Notes: generated from the sequence alone by a model not told the origin. Counted from the first letter of the stretch, positions 35,398 through 44,215 are shown. The stretch: DNA of 64,000 nucleotides from Natrialbaceae archaeon AArc-T1-2 (GCF_030273315.1 NZ_CP127174.1:2356001-2420000); one strand, 5' to 3'. Numbers and translations: made by a program.

Positions 35398-36384
35398 TCA
35401 CTCGGGTACGTCGGCGTCTTCGCTTTCGACGTCGGCGACGTCCTCGTCGACAGGAGGCCGCTCGGGCGGTTCGTCACCGACGTCGTCGTCCGACGGGACG
35501 TCTCCGACCTGACCGCTGACGAGGTAGTCCGCGACGTTGCCGACGAGGACGTCGTTATCCCCGCGGTAGGCGTTTTCGGGCTCGAGGAAGCTCGCGTCAC
35601 CGATCACGAACACGTCGCCGGCGTCGGCCGCGACCGGGTAGGTGCCGGCCTCGCGGCTCGTCGACAGGCGAGTCTCCTCGGTCGTTCGCAACGCGATGGT
35701 GTCGGTGTCGGCACCGACGGCGACGGCGCCACGGAGGACGACCTCGTCGACGCCGTCGGTCACCGGCGACGAGTCGTCGGGCACTGCGTAGACGCTCAGG
35801 TAGTTGTTGTCGTTCTCCACGAGGTTGTAGAGGTAGCCCTCGTAGGTGTAGATCCCGAGCGAGGAGGTCAACGTCGCGGAGTCGTCGCCCGCCGCGGCGG
35901 GCGGTACGAAAAGCCCACCGGGCACAGCACCACTACCGGCGTCGGCCGCCACGACGACGCGTCCGCCCGCCGCGACGAATTCCTCGACGTGCTCGACGTC
36001 GTCGGCGGCGACGGCTGGACTCGAGCCGGCGATCACCACGCCGTCGGCGTCCTCGAGTTCGTCCTCGAGTCCGCCGGGAGCCGAGGCGTCGACGAACCGG
36101 ACATCGTGGCCGTTCGCCGTGAGCGTCCGCGTGAGTGGGCCGACGTCGCGTTCCGAGACGTCGCCGAGCACGAGCACGGTGTTGTCACGCTCGAGGCTGT
36201 CCATTTCGATCTCGCCACCGTCGGGCGTGGCCTCGGGGGCGAGTTCGTCGTAGTCGTACTGGGCCGTCTCGAGCGCCGGGGGTTCGGTCGCGTCGTCGGC
36301 GACCAGTGTACCCACGGTGGCGAGTCCGACGGTCGCGACGACGACCAGCACGAAGATGCCGACCAGCGTTCCGAGTCGGCTCAC
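35398..36384 (-). CDS. Membrane-anchored DUF4350-like protein
   Basis: This 328-residue protein has one N-terminal transmembrane helix (about 7-28) and an extracellular DUF4350-type domain with the alternation TVLVLGDVSERDVGPL, GVVIAGSSPAVAADDVEHVEEFVAAGGRVVVAAD, ending in a very acidic tail. Such domains resemble GATase-like sugar- or ligand-binding folds of unknown function. It starts within the sppA stop (ATGA overlap, 36381-36384), so it is coupled to the protease and may act with it at the membrane. Confidence 0.78.
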   Translation of the reverse strand: MSRLGTLVGIFVLVVVATVGLATVGTLVADDATEPPALETAQYDYDELAPEATPDGGEIEMDSLERDNTVLVLGDVSERDVGPLTRTLTANGHDVRFVDASAPGGLEDELEDADGVVIAGSSPAVAADDVEHVEEFVAAGGRVVVAADAGSGAVPGGLFVPPAAAGDDSATLTSSLGIYTYEGYLYNLVENDNNYLSVYAVPDDSSPVTDGVDEVVLRGAVAVGADTDTIALRTTEETRLSTSREAGTYPVAADAGDVFVIGDASFLEPENAYRGDNDVLVGNVADYLVSGQVGDVPSDDDVGDEPPERPPVDEDVADVESEDADVPE

Positions 36385-37343
36385 GGTTTCTCACCTCCGA
36401 TCTCGTCGGCAGACGCGTCGGCGACGCCGTCACCGTCGGAGATCTCGATCGCGTCGACGGCCTCGTGTTCGGTCTGGACGTCGCCGACGATGTAGAGGTA
36501 CTGGTGGGTGTCGACCCCGTCGTAGCCGAACGGGCTCTCCTCGACGACGACGACTGTGTCACCGTCGTCGTCGGCCTCGAGCAGCAACAACCCGTCTGCC
36601 GTGCCGACGTCTCGTTCGACGACCTCGTAGCTGTCGAGACCTGCCCGCTGGGCCGCGTCGTGGACGGCGTCTTCGGTCGAGCCGATCTCGTCGGCGAAGC
36701 CGTTCTCGACTGCCTCGGTTCCCTGGTAGACCCGTGCGTGGGCGACTTCCTCGCGGTCGAGTTCGATCCTGTCGCCGCGTTCTTCCATCACGGAGTTGAG
36801 AAACGTTTCCTTGAGCAACTCCTGTTGTTCGCGGTCGTCGTCGGGGTGGGCTGCGCCCTTGTCCGGAGCGCTGTTGCCCGGATTCGGCGCGGTCGGACTC
36901 GGGCCGACACCCGCGACGCCGACGCTGCCGACGGTCGAGGTCGGCAACACGTAGATCTCCTCCGCAGGCAACATCGCGTAGTACCCGCCCGACGCGCCCA
37001 TGCCGTGGACGCTCGCGACGAGCGGTTTCTCCTCGCCGGTGCGTTTTGCCGACGTGTAGATCTGTTCGCTGCCGGCGGGTGTGCCGCCGGGGCTGTCGAC
37101 CTGCAAGACGACCGCGTCGATCGATTCGTTCTGTCGTACCTCCCTGAGCTCGTCCTCGACGTCCTCGGCCATGCCGGAGTGGATCGATCCCTCGACCGAG
37201 ACCACGGCGACGGTCCCGTCCGGGCCACCGACCCGATCGGCGGCGTGTGGTGCAGTCCACAATCCGACAGCGAGAGCGACGAGCACGACGGCGGCGATCT
37301 GCTGTCGCCGCGTCAACCCAACGTTGCTAAGAGCGGTTACCAT
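36381..37343 (-). CDS. sppA: Signal peptide peptidase SppA-like protease (S49)
   Basis: This 320-residue protein has an N-terminal membrane helix (about 17-35) and an S49 protease domain with VVSVEGSIHSGM, VVLQVDSPGGTPAGSEQIY and the catalytic serine segment VHGMGASGGYYAML; a Lys further on (PDKGA) may complete the Ser-Lys dyad. It should degrade signal peptides left in the membrane. The start at 37343 is supported by an ACAAAACATTATCAG promoter on the reverse strand about 27 nt upstream. Confidence 0.88.
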   Translation of the reverse strand: MVTALSNVGLTRRQQIAAVVLVALAVGLWTAPHAADRVGGPDGTVAVVSVEGSIHSGMAEDVEDELREVRQNESIDAVVLQVDSPGGTPAGSEQIYTSAKRTGEEKPLVASVHGMGASGGYYAMLPAEEIYVLPTSTVGSVGVAGVGPSPTAPNPGNSAPDKGAAHPDDDREQQELLKETFLNSVMEERGDRIELDREEVAHARVYQGTEAVENGFADEIGSTEDAVHDAAQRAGLDSYEVVERDVGTADGLLLLEADDDGDTVVVVEESPFGYDGVDTHQYLYIVGDVQTEHEAVDAIEISDGDGVADASADEIGGEKP

Positions 37344-37453
37344 CTGCACGTTGCTCGAGGGAGCAGAAACTGATAATGTTTTGTGACCTTTTTCTCGACA
37401 CGAATGTACGCTCCGACAACGAAACCGATATATGGCTGTGGCTGCCGGCTCGA

Positions 37454-38704
37454 TCAGCCCTCGAGTCGCCACGTGTGCAGCCGGTAGGCACCTCGCGTGA
37501 CGCCCTCGTCGTGGTACTCGACCGGTTCCTCGATCACGGCGAGACGGTCGCCCGAAAGCGAGACGGCCGTCGAGATTCCCTCGATCGAACGGGTCTCGAG
37601 CGGTCCCGTCCCGGCCTCGAGCAGGTGGACGGCGTGGGTGTCGGCGTCGCGCTCGCGGAAGTTCTGTGCCGAGGGGACGGCGACGAGGCCGTCATCGGCC
37701 GAGAGACAGCGGGCGAACCCGCGGACGTCGTGACTCCAGATCGTTTCCCCGCTCTCGAGGTCGACCGCGACGGCCGTGTGCTCGTTCGGGTGGCGGCCGT
37801 CGGGGTCTCTCGTCTCCGCGGCGTAGGTGTTGCCAGTGACGAAAATCGCCGTCCCGTCGACGACGGCGACGTGGTTCGGGTAGGCATACAGCGTCTCGTC
37901 GTCGGTCTCGCACTCGCTCGCCAGGTCGACGCACCACGCCTCCGCGCCGTCGTCTTCGAGGAGGTAACCGTGTTTGTCGCCGTGGCTGGCGACAGCGATC
38001 CTCTCGTCGGTGATAGCCACGTCGCCGACGCGGCGCTCACCCGGCGTGCCGGGATCCCAGGTCGTCAGCTCCGTGCCGGTCTCGGTCTCGAGGACGACCA
38101 GTCCGTGATCGTGGTCGTGGTTGGCCGGACAGCGGTTGTACGCGACGGCGACCCGGCCGTCGGCGACGTCGGCGGCGATGGGCGACGCCCGCGCGTCGTA
38201 GCTCCACTGGAGCTCGCCCGCCCGATCGAAGCCGTAGACGACGCTCGACCAGTGCTGGACGTCGCCGTCGCGTTCGTACCGGCGTGCGACGACGACGATC
38301 CGGTCACCAGCGATGGCGACGTCGACGACGTACGGCTGGGCGAAGAACGTCTCCCGTGCGGGCGAGCCGACGTCCTCGGCGGTGAGATACGTCCACTGCT
38401 GTTCACCGGTCTCCCGCGAGAGGACCCGGAGCCGTCCCGTCGGCCCGCGCCCCCCGACGACGACCAGCTCGTCGTCGGCCGCAAGCGAGACGGCGTACTC
38501 CTCGCCGCCTGCCTCCCAGCGACACTCGCCGTCGGGATCGTAGCTGCGGACCCGGCCGTCCGCCGTGCCGACGACGATCGACCCGTCGTGGACGGTGACG
38601 CCGGAGCGGGTCCAGTTGTGGCGACTCGCCGCCGGCTCGAGGTCGCCCAGCGACCACCCGGCCTCGTCCCGGACGACCGCTGGATCGGTGTTCGCGTCGG
38701 TCAT
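37454..38704 (-). CDS. Beta-propeller (PQQ-like repeat) protein at the end of the cobalamin cluster
   Basis: This 416-residue soluble protein is built of repeating beta blades (for example VTVHDGSIVVGTADGRVRSYD, VVYGFDRAGELQWSYD, VAVDLESGETIWSHD), as in PQQ/WD-type propellers without a signal peptide. One loop carries PANHDHDHGL, a possible metal site. It overlaps the DUF3209 gene by 4 nt, so it is the last gene of the cobalamin operon. A role in metal or corrin handling is inferred only from position. Confidence 0.8.
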   Translation of the reverse strand: MTDANTDPAVVRDEAGWSLGDLEPAASRHNWTRSGVTVHDGSIVVGTADGRVRSYDPDGECRWEAGGEEYAVSLAADDELVVVGGRGPTGRLRVLSRETGEQQWTYLTAEDVGSPARETFFAQPYVVDVAIAGDRIVVVARRYERDGDVQHWSSVVYGFDRAGELQWSYDARASPIAADVADGRVAVAYNRCPANHDHDHGLVVLETETGTELTTWDPGTPGERRVGDVAITDERIAVASHGDKHGYLLEDDGAEAWCVDLASECETDDETLYAYPNHVAVVDGTAIFVTGNTYAAETRDPDGRHPNEHTAVAVDLESGETIWSHDVRGFARCLSADDGLVAVPSAQNFRERDADTHAVHLLEAGTGPLETRSIEGISTAVSLSGDRLAVIEEPVEYHDEGVTRGAYRLHTWRLEG

Positions 38705-39078
38705 TCCTCGACCGGGAACGCCTCGTGGAGCGTGTGGTGGGTCTCGCCGAAGTCCTCGAGCAGGCCGTCGGTTCGCTCCCGGAGCCGGCGGATCCGCTGT
38801 TCGGCGTCCCGGACCGCGACGACCCGGCCACGGAGGTAGGCCCCGTGTGGGTCGGTCGCGTCGGCCGCGGAGGCCTTCTCTTCGAGGTCGACCAGCGCCG
38901 CGTCGAGGTGGCGTTGAATCTCCTCGAGCGTTTCGGCGTCTGCCAGGGCCGCGATCGGGCCCGATTCCTCTAAGGCGTCGCCGATCTCGGCCTCGGCGTG
39001 TTGTTTGACGCTCTCGTCGACGCTGCCAGTGACGTTCATCAGTGCGAGTCTCAGTGCTTCGAGTTCTGCGCAAGCCAT
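38701..39078 (-). CDS. DUF3209 family protein
   Basis: This 125-residue mainly helical protein starts MACAELEALRLALMNVTGS. The DUF3209 family occurs in cobalamin gene clusters, which fits its place between the CbiX fusion (31 nt upstream) and the propeller protein (4-nt overlap). There is one Cys (Cys3) and a His pair in ETHHTLHEAF that could bind cobalt, though this is inference. The biochemical role is unknown. Confidence 0.85.
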   Translation of the reverse strand: MACAELEALRLALMNVTGSVDESVKQHAEAEIGDALEESGPIAALADAETLEEIQRHLDAALVDLEEKASAADATDPHGAYLRGRVVAVRDAEQRIRRLRERTDGLLEDFGETHHTLHEAFPVEE

Positions 39079-39109
39079 GGGTGTGTTGTTGTGTTGGTCT
39101 GTCGTGGTC

Positions 39110-40339
39110 CTACAGCGTCTGCTGGACCAGGTCGGAAACGATGCGGTCCCGTTCGAAGTGGGACGAAACGATGCGTTCGGTGTCCTCGGGGGTGACCCCG
39201 CCGTACCAGATCCCGTCGGGGTAGACGGCGACCATCGGGCCCTCGCCACACTGGCCGAGACAGGAGCTACGGGTGATGTGGACGTCACACGCCTCGGCGT
39301 CGCGGGCCTCCTGGCGGAGTCGCTCGAGGACTGTCGTCGCGCCGCTTCCCGCACAGGTCTGGTTCGTACAGACCGCGACGTGGTTTTCGGGGGCGTCGTG
39401 GACGTGTGGGTCGTCGCCGACGTCCTCGCGGTCTGCGTGTTCGGCCTGGTGGACGAGCGAGCGCAGCATTGCCCGGGCACCACCCTGGTCGTCCTCGTAG
39501 CCGTCGAGTTCGACCTTGTACTTGCAGGTGTCACAGGACATCTCGACGCCGCCGGTGCGGGCCTCACGGAAGCGATCCGCCAGCACTTTCACGATGCGTT
39601 CGTCCGTCCCGAGCGGTTCGCCGGCCCCTGCGGCCACGTAGGGATACTCCGCGTCGAACTCGTCCGTGCGGTCCCGGATCCGTCCCGTCAGGACGCCGTC
39701 GCCCAGCATGTACGGTAAGACGACCACCGCGTCGGGTCGTCCCTTCGCGACGGTGTGTAAGGCGTCCTCGAGTCGGGGTTCGGTCACCCCGATGAAGGCC
39801 GTCTCCACCCGCGTAAACGCCCGCCCCTCGTAGAGCAGCCGCGAGAGCTTGTGGGCGTCGGCGTTGGCGTCCGGATCGCTCGAGCCCCGGGCACAGACGA
39901 CGACCGCGACGTCGTCGTCCTCGCGGTCGACGCCGAGCTCGTCCTCCACCGCTCGAGCGCGTTCGTCGAGCAGTTCGACGAGTGCGGGGTGGACTCCGAG
40001 ATGGGAGCCACAGTGAAGCGACAGGTCGTCGTACTGTGCTCGCGCGGTCTGGACGGCCAGGGGCACGTCGTTTTTGACGTGGCTCGCCCCGAACAGCGAC
40101 AGCGGGACGACCGAGAGGTGCTCACACGTCGGCGCGAGCTCTTCGATCGCCTCGGGGATAGCGGGCTCTGCGAGCTCGAGGTAGGCGACGTCTGCCGGCA
40201 CGCCGACGCGCTCTTCGAGCATCGCCGCCAGCTTGCGGACCTGTTCGTTCGACTTCTCCCGCCGGGAGCCGTGGCCGACGACGAGGACGGCGTCGTCCGC
40301 GAGCACGTCGTCTGCAAGCTCCGGGCCGTCGACACTCAT
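39110..40339 (-). CDS. cbiX: Sirohydrochlorin cobaltochelatase CbiX fused to a [2Fe-2S] domain
   Basis: This 409-residue protein has two CbiX-type halves. Residues 15-135 have the chelatase VVGHGSR with catalytic His23. Residues 145-260 begin VVVCARGSSDPDAN, in which that His is missing. A thioredoxin-like [2Fe-2S] domain (320-370) has four cysteines (Cys324, Cys329, Cys360, Cys364). An extra Cys pair (CDTC, 269-272) lies between. It inserts cobalt into sirohydrochlorin, the committed early-cobalt step. The ATG at 40339 overlaps the stop of the upstream gene. Confidence 0.92.
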   Translation of the reverse strand: MSVDGPELADDVLADDAVLVVGHGSRREKSNEQVRKLAAMLEERVGVPADVAYLELAEPAIPEAIEELAPTCEHLSVVPLSLFGASHVKNDVPLAVQTARAQYDDLSLHCGSHLGVHPALVELLDERARAVEDELGVDREDDDVAVVVCARGSSDPDANADAHKLSRLLYEGRAFTRVETAFIGVTEPRLEDALHTVAKGRPDAVVVLPYMLGDGVLTGRIRDRTDEFDAEYPYVAAGAGEPLGTDERIVKVLADRFREARTGGVEMSCDTCKYKVELDGYEDDQGGARAMLRSLVHQAEHADREDVGDDPHVHDAPENHVAVCTNQTCAGSGATTVLERLRQEARDAEACDVHITRSSCLGQCGEGPMVAVYPDGIWYGGVTPEDTERIVSSHFERDRIVSDLVQQTL

Positions 40340-41016
40340 ACGTTCTCGGCCTGTTCGAGACTGCGCTCGAGTTTCCGTTTCCGGCTCGGTGCGTACAGCC
40401 CCGTCTCCTCGCAGGTCTCGTAACACCACTCCCCGAAGGCGGGGGCGGCATCGTCTGCGAGGCCGAACCAGTAGCCGCCCGAGGAGGTCTCGCTTATTTC
40501 GCCCGTGGGGGCCTCGACGGGACAGGACGCGAGCAGGTCGTCGATCGCCTCGAGCAGTTCCCGGTCGTCGGCGACGAACGAGATGCCGACCGTCCCGCTC
40601 GAGGACTTGAAACAGACCGTCCCACAGCCCTCGAGCAGGCCCCGGAGGAGTTCCCGCTTGTGGGCCGAAAAGGCGCTAAAGCGGTAGTTCCCGCGGCCGT
40701 CGACCGGGAGACCGAGCGGGCCGCTCTGGCCGTAGAGTTCCGAGCCGTCGATCGCGACGGTGTACTCCTCGTCGGTCCGGGTGATCGAGGTGTCGTGGGC
40801 GTACTCGCGGGTCGTCGTCTCCCGTTCGGGGTCGGCCGCCGCACCGCCGGCGATCGCCGCGAGCACTTCCGCCGAGGGCTCGTCGTTCGCGACGACCTCG
40901 AGGCCATCCGCCGTGACCTCGCCGCTGCCGGCGACGTGGCCCCAGAGGTAGGCAGTCGCCGGGTGGCCGGCGAGGAGATCGGCGGGACGCTCGATCTCGA
41001 GAGTCCCGTCGGTCAT
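40336..41016 (-). CDS. Cobalamin-cluster protein with two LAGLIDADG-like motifs
   Basis: This 226-residue protein carries two spaced helices of the form YLWGHVAGSGEV (about 23-34) and LLRGLLEGCGTV (about 123-134). Each is followed by a beta strand and a conserved aromatic or basic segment, as in LAGLIDADG-fold proteins. The acidic catalytic residue is absent from both motifs, so it is unlikely to cut DNA. It is locked into the cobalamin operon by 4-nt overlaps at both ends. Homologues are found in haloarchaeal cobalamin clusters, but the reaction is unknown. Confidence 0.7.
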   Translation of the reverse strand: MTDGTLEIERPADLLAGHPATAYLWGHVAGSGEVTADGLEVVANDEPSAEVLAAIAGGAAADPERETTTREYAHDTSITRTDEEYTVAIDGSELYGQSGPLGLPVDGRGNYRFSAFSAHKRELLRGLLEGCGTVCFKSSSGTVGISFVADDRELLEAIDDLLASCPVEAPTGEISETSSGGYWFGLADDAAPAFGEWCYETCEETGLYAPSRKRKLERSLEQAENV

Positions 41017-41285
41017 TGCCCCACCTCCCGAACCTCGATCGCGTCCACCGGACAGGCCTGGGCGGCCTGTTTGGTGTCCTCGATCCGGTCGTCGTCGAAG
41101 GTGGCGACGATCCGACCATCCTCGACGGTGACAGTCTCCTCGCCCGTCGCGTCGTAGACCGGGTCGGCGTCGGGGTCGATCGTCGCCAGGCCGTCGTCGT
41201 CCTCGATAAAGCGCGGGTCCCGGGTCAGGCAGGCGAAGATGCCGTCACAGGCGTCCTTCTCGAGGGTGACTTCGTATTTGGGCAT
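41013..41285 (-). CDS. Monocluster ferredoxin with an incomplete Cys motif
   Basis: This 90-residue ferredoxin-fold protein starts MPKYEVTLEKDACDGIFACL. The first motif reads C-D-G-I-F-A-C, so the central ligand position is Ile, not Cys or Asp; only one more Cys (QACPVDAI) follows. Three cysteines suggest a [3Fe-4S] cluster or a cluster with a non-protein ligand. In this operon it may feed electrons to ring contraction or cobalt reduction. The start at 41285 lies 25 nt after the cobJ-like stop. Confidence 0.82.
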   Translation of the reverse strand: MPKYEVTLEKDACDGIFACLTRDPRFIEDDDGLATIDPDADPVYDATGEETVTVEDGRIVATFDDDRIEDTKQAAQACPVDAIEVREVGQ

Positions 41286-41310
41286 GGTGTGGTGTGCTCG
41301 TATCGGGACG

Positions 41311-42345
41311 TCAGTAGTCGTACTTCGTCTCGTAGCCACGCGGGGTGACCATCCGGTCGTCCCAGACGTAGGTCTCCTCGTTGCCGACGACGATGGTGGT
41401 CGTCATGTCGATGATCTCGCTTTCGCCGAGCTCTTCGAGTTCGCCGAGTTCGGTGATCATCACCTGCTCGTCCTCGCGGCCGGCAGCGTGGACGATGCCG
41501 ACGGGCGTGTCGGGATCACGATGCGTGAGAAGAATCTCACAGCACTTCTGGAAGTTGTCGCGGCGCTTGCGGCTCCAGGGGTTGTAGATCGTGATCGTGA
41601 AACTCTCCTTGGCCGCGGCGTGGAGCCGGGACTCGATCTCGGGCATCGGCACGAGGTGATCGGACAGCGAGATCGAGACGGTGTCGTTCACGAGGGGAGC
41701 ACCCAGGCGGGCCCCACAGGACTGTGCGGCGGGGACACCCGGCACGACCTCGAAGTCGACCATCGAGGCCGTCGCGCCCTTCGACTCTATGATCTCGAGT
41801 GCGAGTCCCGCCAGCGCGTAGACGTTCGGGTCGCCGCTGCCGACGATCGCCACGTCGTTGCCCGCGAGCGTGCGGTCGACCGACTCCTCGGTTCGCGACA
41901 CTTCGCCACACATCGGCGTGTCGTAGATCTCCTCGGCCTGCTCGGTGATCTCGTCGGGGATCAGTTCGATGTAGGTCGTGTAGCCGACGATGTGATCGGC
42001 CTCGAGCAGGGCCTCTCTCGCCCGCTGGGTCATCCCCTCGGGATGGCCGGGGCCGAGGCCGACGGCCATCAGTTGGCCGGGGTCGGCGTCGAAGTCCTCG
42101 ACGGTCGCGCCGACTTCTTTCTCGGTCGAATCGTCGTCGCTCGAGGCCCCACAGGAGGATGTCGAGTCGCTGGAACTCGAACTCGAGCCCCCGCATTTGG
42201 ATTCCGAGGACGTCGAGTCGCTGCTCGAGGCCCCGCATTTCGAGCCGGAATCGCTCGCAGTCTCGGCCTCGGTGTCGGTGCTCGCGCCACAGTTGGAAGT
42301 CGATTCGTCAGCGTCGGTGGATTCGGGGTCGGTATCGGTGCTCAT
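41311..42345 (-). CDS. cbiH: Cobalt-precorrin-3 C17-methyltransferase (CbiH/CobJ) with a Cys-repeat extension
   Basis: This 344-residue protein has a SAM-dependent methyltransferase domain (about 90-344: MAVGLGPGHPEGMT, VAIVGSGDPNVYA, EVVPGVPAAQSCGARLGAPL, ending VTPRGYETKYDY) that drives ring contraction in the anaerobic B12 route. Residues 1-80 are a Ser/Asp-rich extension with four evenly spaced Cys-Gly repeats (Cys19, Cys37, Cys51, Cys65, each CGAS or CGGS). The repeats may bind cobalt or an Fe-S centre. It lies 2 nt downstream of a paralogue. Confidence 0.92.
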   Translation of the reverse strand: MSTDTDPESTDADESTSNCGASTDTEAETASDSGSKCGASSSDSTSSESKCGGSSSSSSDSTSSCGASSDDDSTEKEVGATVEDFDADPGQLMAVGLGPGHPEGMTQRAREALLEADHIVGYTTYIELIPDEITEQAEEIYDTPMCGEVSRTEESVDRTLAGNDVAIVGSGDPNVYALAGLALEIIESKGATASMVDFEVVPGVPAAQSCGARLGAPLVNDTVSISLSDHLVPMPEIESRLHAAAKESFTITIYNPWSRKRRDNFQKCCEILLTHRDPDTPVGIVHAAGREDEQVMITELGELEELGESEIIDMTTTIVVGNEETYVWDDRMVTPRGYETKYDY

Positions 42346-42347
42346 GG

Positions 42348-43247
42348 TCAGAAGTCGTCGACGTCACGCCCGCCACGCGGGGTGACGAGGTACGTTCGAT
42401 CGTCGTTGCTCCAGGTGTCGGTCTCGTGGTTGCCGATGATGAGCGAGGTGCCCATCCCCGAGACCTTCTCGTCGTGGTTCACAGCGTCGCCAAGCGTCGT
42501 GACGAAGTGGCCCTCGCCGTTTCGCCCGGCGTCCTCTCGGCCGGCGTCGTTGACGATGGCCACGTAGGCGTCGTCGGTCCGTTCCTCGCGGACGATCTCG
42601 ACGGCCTTCTCGTAGTTGCGCCAGCAGTTGTAGAGGACGATCACGAAGTCGCTGATTGCCGCGGCACGCAGTTTCTCCTCGATCTCGTCCCAGCCACGCC
42701 ACTTGTCGGACAGCGAGACGGTACAGAAGTCGTTACACAGGGGTGCACCGACCATCGCCGACCCGCCGAGTGCGGCGGTCACGCCGGGAACGATCTCGAT
42801 GGGGATGTCCGTCGCTTCCTCCTCGTCGGCCATCAGGAAGAGGAGGTCGGACTTGCCGTAGACCGAGGGGTCGCCGCCGGAGACGTGGGCGACGTCTTCG
42901 CCCGCGCGAACGCGCTCGAAGGCCTCCTTCGCCAGCTCGATCTGGCGTCCCATCGACGAGCGGACGATCTGCTGTTCGTGACCCTCGTTTCGAGTCACGA
43001 ACCCGTCCTCGTCGACCGCCTCCTCGGGTGGCAGCGTGCCGTCCTCGCGCAGGAACTCCTGGTAGAGATTCGAGACGATCACGCAGTCGGCCGTCTCGAT
43101 AACGTCTTTCGCGCGCTTGGTCATGTGATCGGGCAGGCCGGGGCCGATGCCGACGACGTAGAGGGTGCCGTACTCCTCCGGTGTCCCCGTCGCGTCGGCG
43201 CTATCGGCCGTCTCGTCGACCTGTCCAGCGTCGTCAGCGCCGCTCAT
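42348..43247 (-). CDS. cbiH: Second CbiH/CobJ-type precorrin-3B C17-methyltransferase paralogue
   Basis: This 299-residue corrin methyltransferase resembles its neighbour downstream (VVGIGPGLPDHMTKRA, VAHVSGGDPSVYG, EIVPGVTAALGGSAMVGAPL, FVIVLYNCWRNYEKA, TSLIIGNHETDTW) without the Cys-repeat extension. Two adjacent CbiH paralogues are usual in haloarchaea; one may form a heteromer or act on another position. It is coupled to cbiG by a 4-nt overlap. Confidence 0.9.
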   Translation of the reverse strand: MSGADDAGQVDETADSADATGTPEEYGTLYVVGIGPGLPDHMTKRAKDVIETADCVIVSNLYQEFLREDGTLPPEEAVDEDGFVTRNEGHEQQIVRSSMGRQIELAKEAFERVRAGEDVAHVSGGDPSVYGKSDLLFLMADEEEATDIPIEIVPGVTAALGGSAMVGAPLCNDFCTVSLSDKWRGWDEIEEKLRAAAISDFVIVLYNCWRNYEKAVEIVREERTDDAYVAIVNDAGREDAGRNGEGHFVTTLGDAVNHDEKVSGMGTSLIIGNHETDTWSNDDRTYLVTPRGGRDVDDF

Positions 43248-44215
43248 CGGCCGATCGCCACCGTTACCTCGTCCTCGTAGCCGATCTTCTCGAGGACGAG
43301 TTCGTTCTCACGGCCGCCGGCGATCGCCGAGGCCTCCGAGACGCCCGGCCAGCCGATCAGCTCCTTGGACTTCGAGGGGGTCGGCCCCTCGTGCTCGAGC
43401 AGGGTCTCCTTCTCGAAGGCGACGACGCCCAGCCCGAGTTCCTCGGCCGCGGCGAGCAGCCCCTCCTCGTCTTCCTTCCGGGTCGCCGTCGCGACGAACT
43501 CGACGTCTGCTCTGTCGTAGTCGGTCTGCTCGAGGGCCGTTTCCCAGGCTGCGAGGAACGTCTCCTTGTCCGCCCCGGAGACGCTGCCGGTGCCGATGAC
43601 GACGCCGTCCTCGGAGTTGCGCTTGAGGACAGTCACGTCGTCGCCGACCAGCACCGCCTTCGGGCCGTCGAGGCGGGCCACGGGGCCGAGTTCGTCGTCG
43701 AGCACGGCGAGGTTCGTCGCCACGGTCGAATCGCCGTTGACGACGTGGAGATCCATCGCCTTCGCACGGGCTTCGACGCCCTGCTTGCCCGCCGCCTCGC
43801 TCGCGGTGGTCATCGCCGGGATCGCGCCCATCGTCGCCAGGTCCTGTGCGACCTGGTTTGCGCCGTGGTGGCCACCCGTGATCGGGATCGCCCAGGTCAG
43901 TTCCTCGTCGACCACGACGATCGCCGGATCGTCCCACTTGTCCTCGAGCAGGTGGGCGGTTTTTCTCATTGCGATACCGCTTGCCATCAACCCGACGAAA
44001 CAGTCGTACTCGCCCCAGTACTCCTCGAAGACGTCGCCGTGGTACTCGAGGATGTCCACCGAGTCGTAGCGAGCGCCGATGCCCTCGACGATCTCCTCGG
44101 CGGTGTCCATCTTGCGCTCGAAGGCGATGATGGCGATCTCCTCCGCGACTTCGCCGTCCGAGTCGGGCGTCTTGCAGTGTCCACTGTCGTCGGAATCGTT
44201 GCTGTCAGTACTCAT
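43244..44215 (-). CDS. cbiG: Cobalt-precorrin-5A hydrolase CbiG
   Basis: The 323 residues contain a central and an N-terminal part (DCFVGLMASGIAMRKTAHLLEDKWDDPAIVVVDE, WAIPITGGHHGANQVAQDLA) and a C-terminal CbiG core (VIGTGSVSGADKETFLAAWE, VEFVATATRKEDEEGLLAAA). CbiG opens the ring lactone and releases the two-carbon fragment as acetaldehyde in the anaerobic route. It starts a set of five overlapping or adjacent genes downstream; the 165-bp gap before it probably holds a promoter, although I see no strong TATA box there. Confidence 0.93.
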   Translation of the reverse strand: MSTDSNDSDDSGHCKTPDSDGEVAEEIAIIAFERKMDTAEEIVEGIGARYDSVDILEYHGDVFEEYWGEYDCFVGLMASGIAMRKTAHLLEDKWDDPAIVVVDEELTWAIPITGGHHGANQVAQDLATMGAIPAMTTASEAAGKQGVEARAKAMDLHVVNGDSTVATNLAVLDDELGPVARLDGPKAVLVGDDVTVLKRNSEDGVVIGTGSVSGADKETFLAAWETALEQTDYDRADVEFVATATRKEDEEGLLAAAEELGLGVVAFEKETLLEHEGPTPSKSKELIGWPGVSEASAIAGGRENELVLEKIGYEDEVTVAIGR

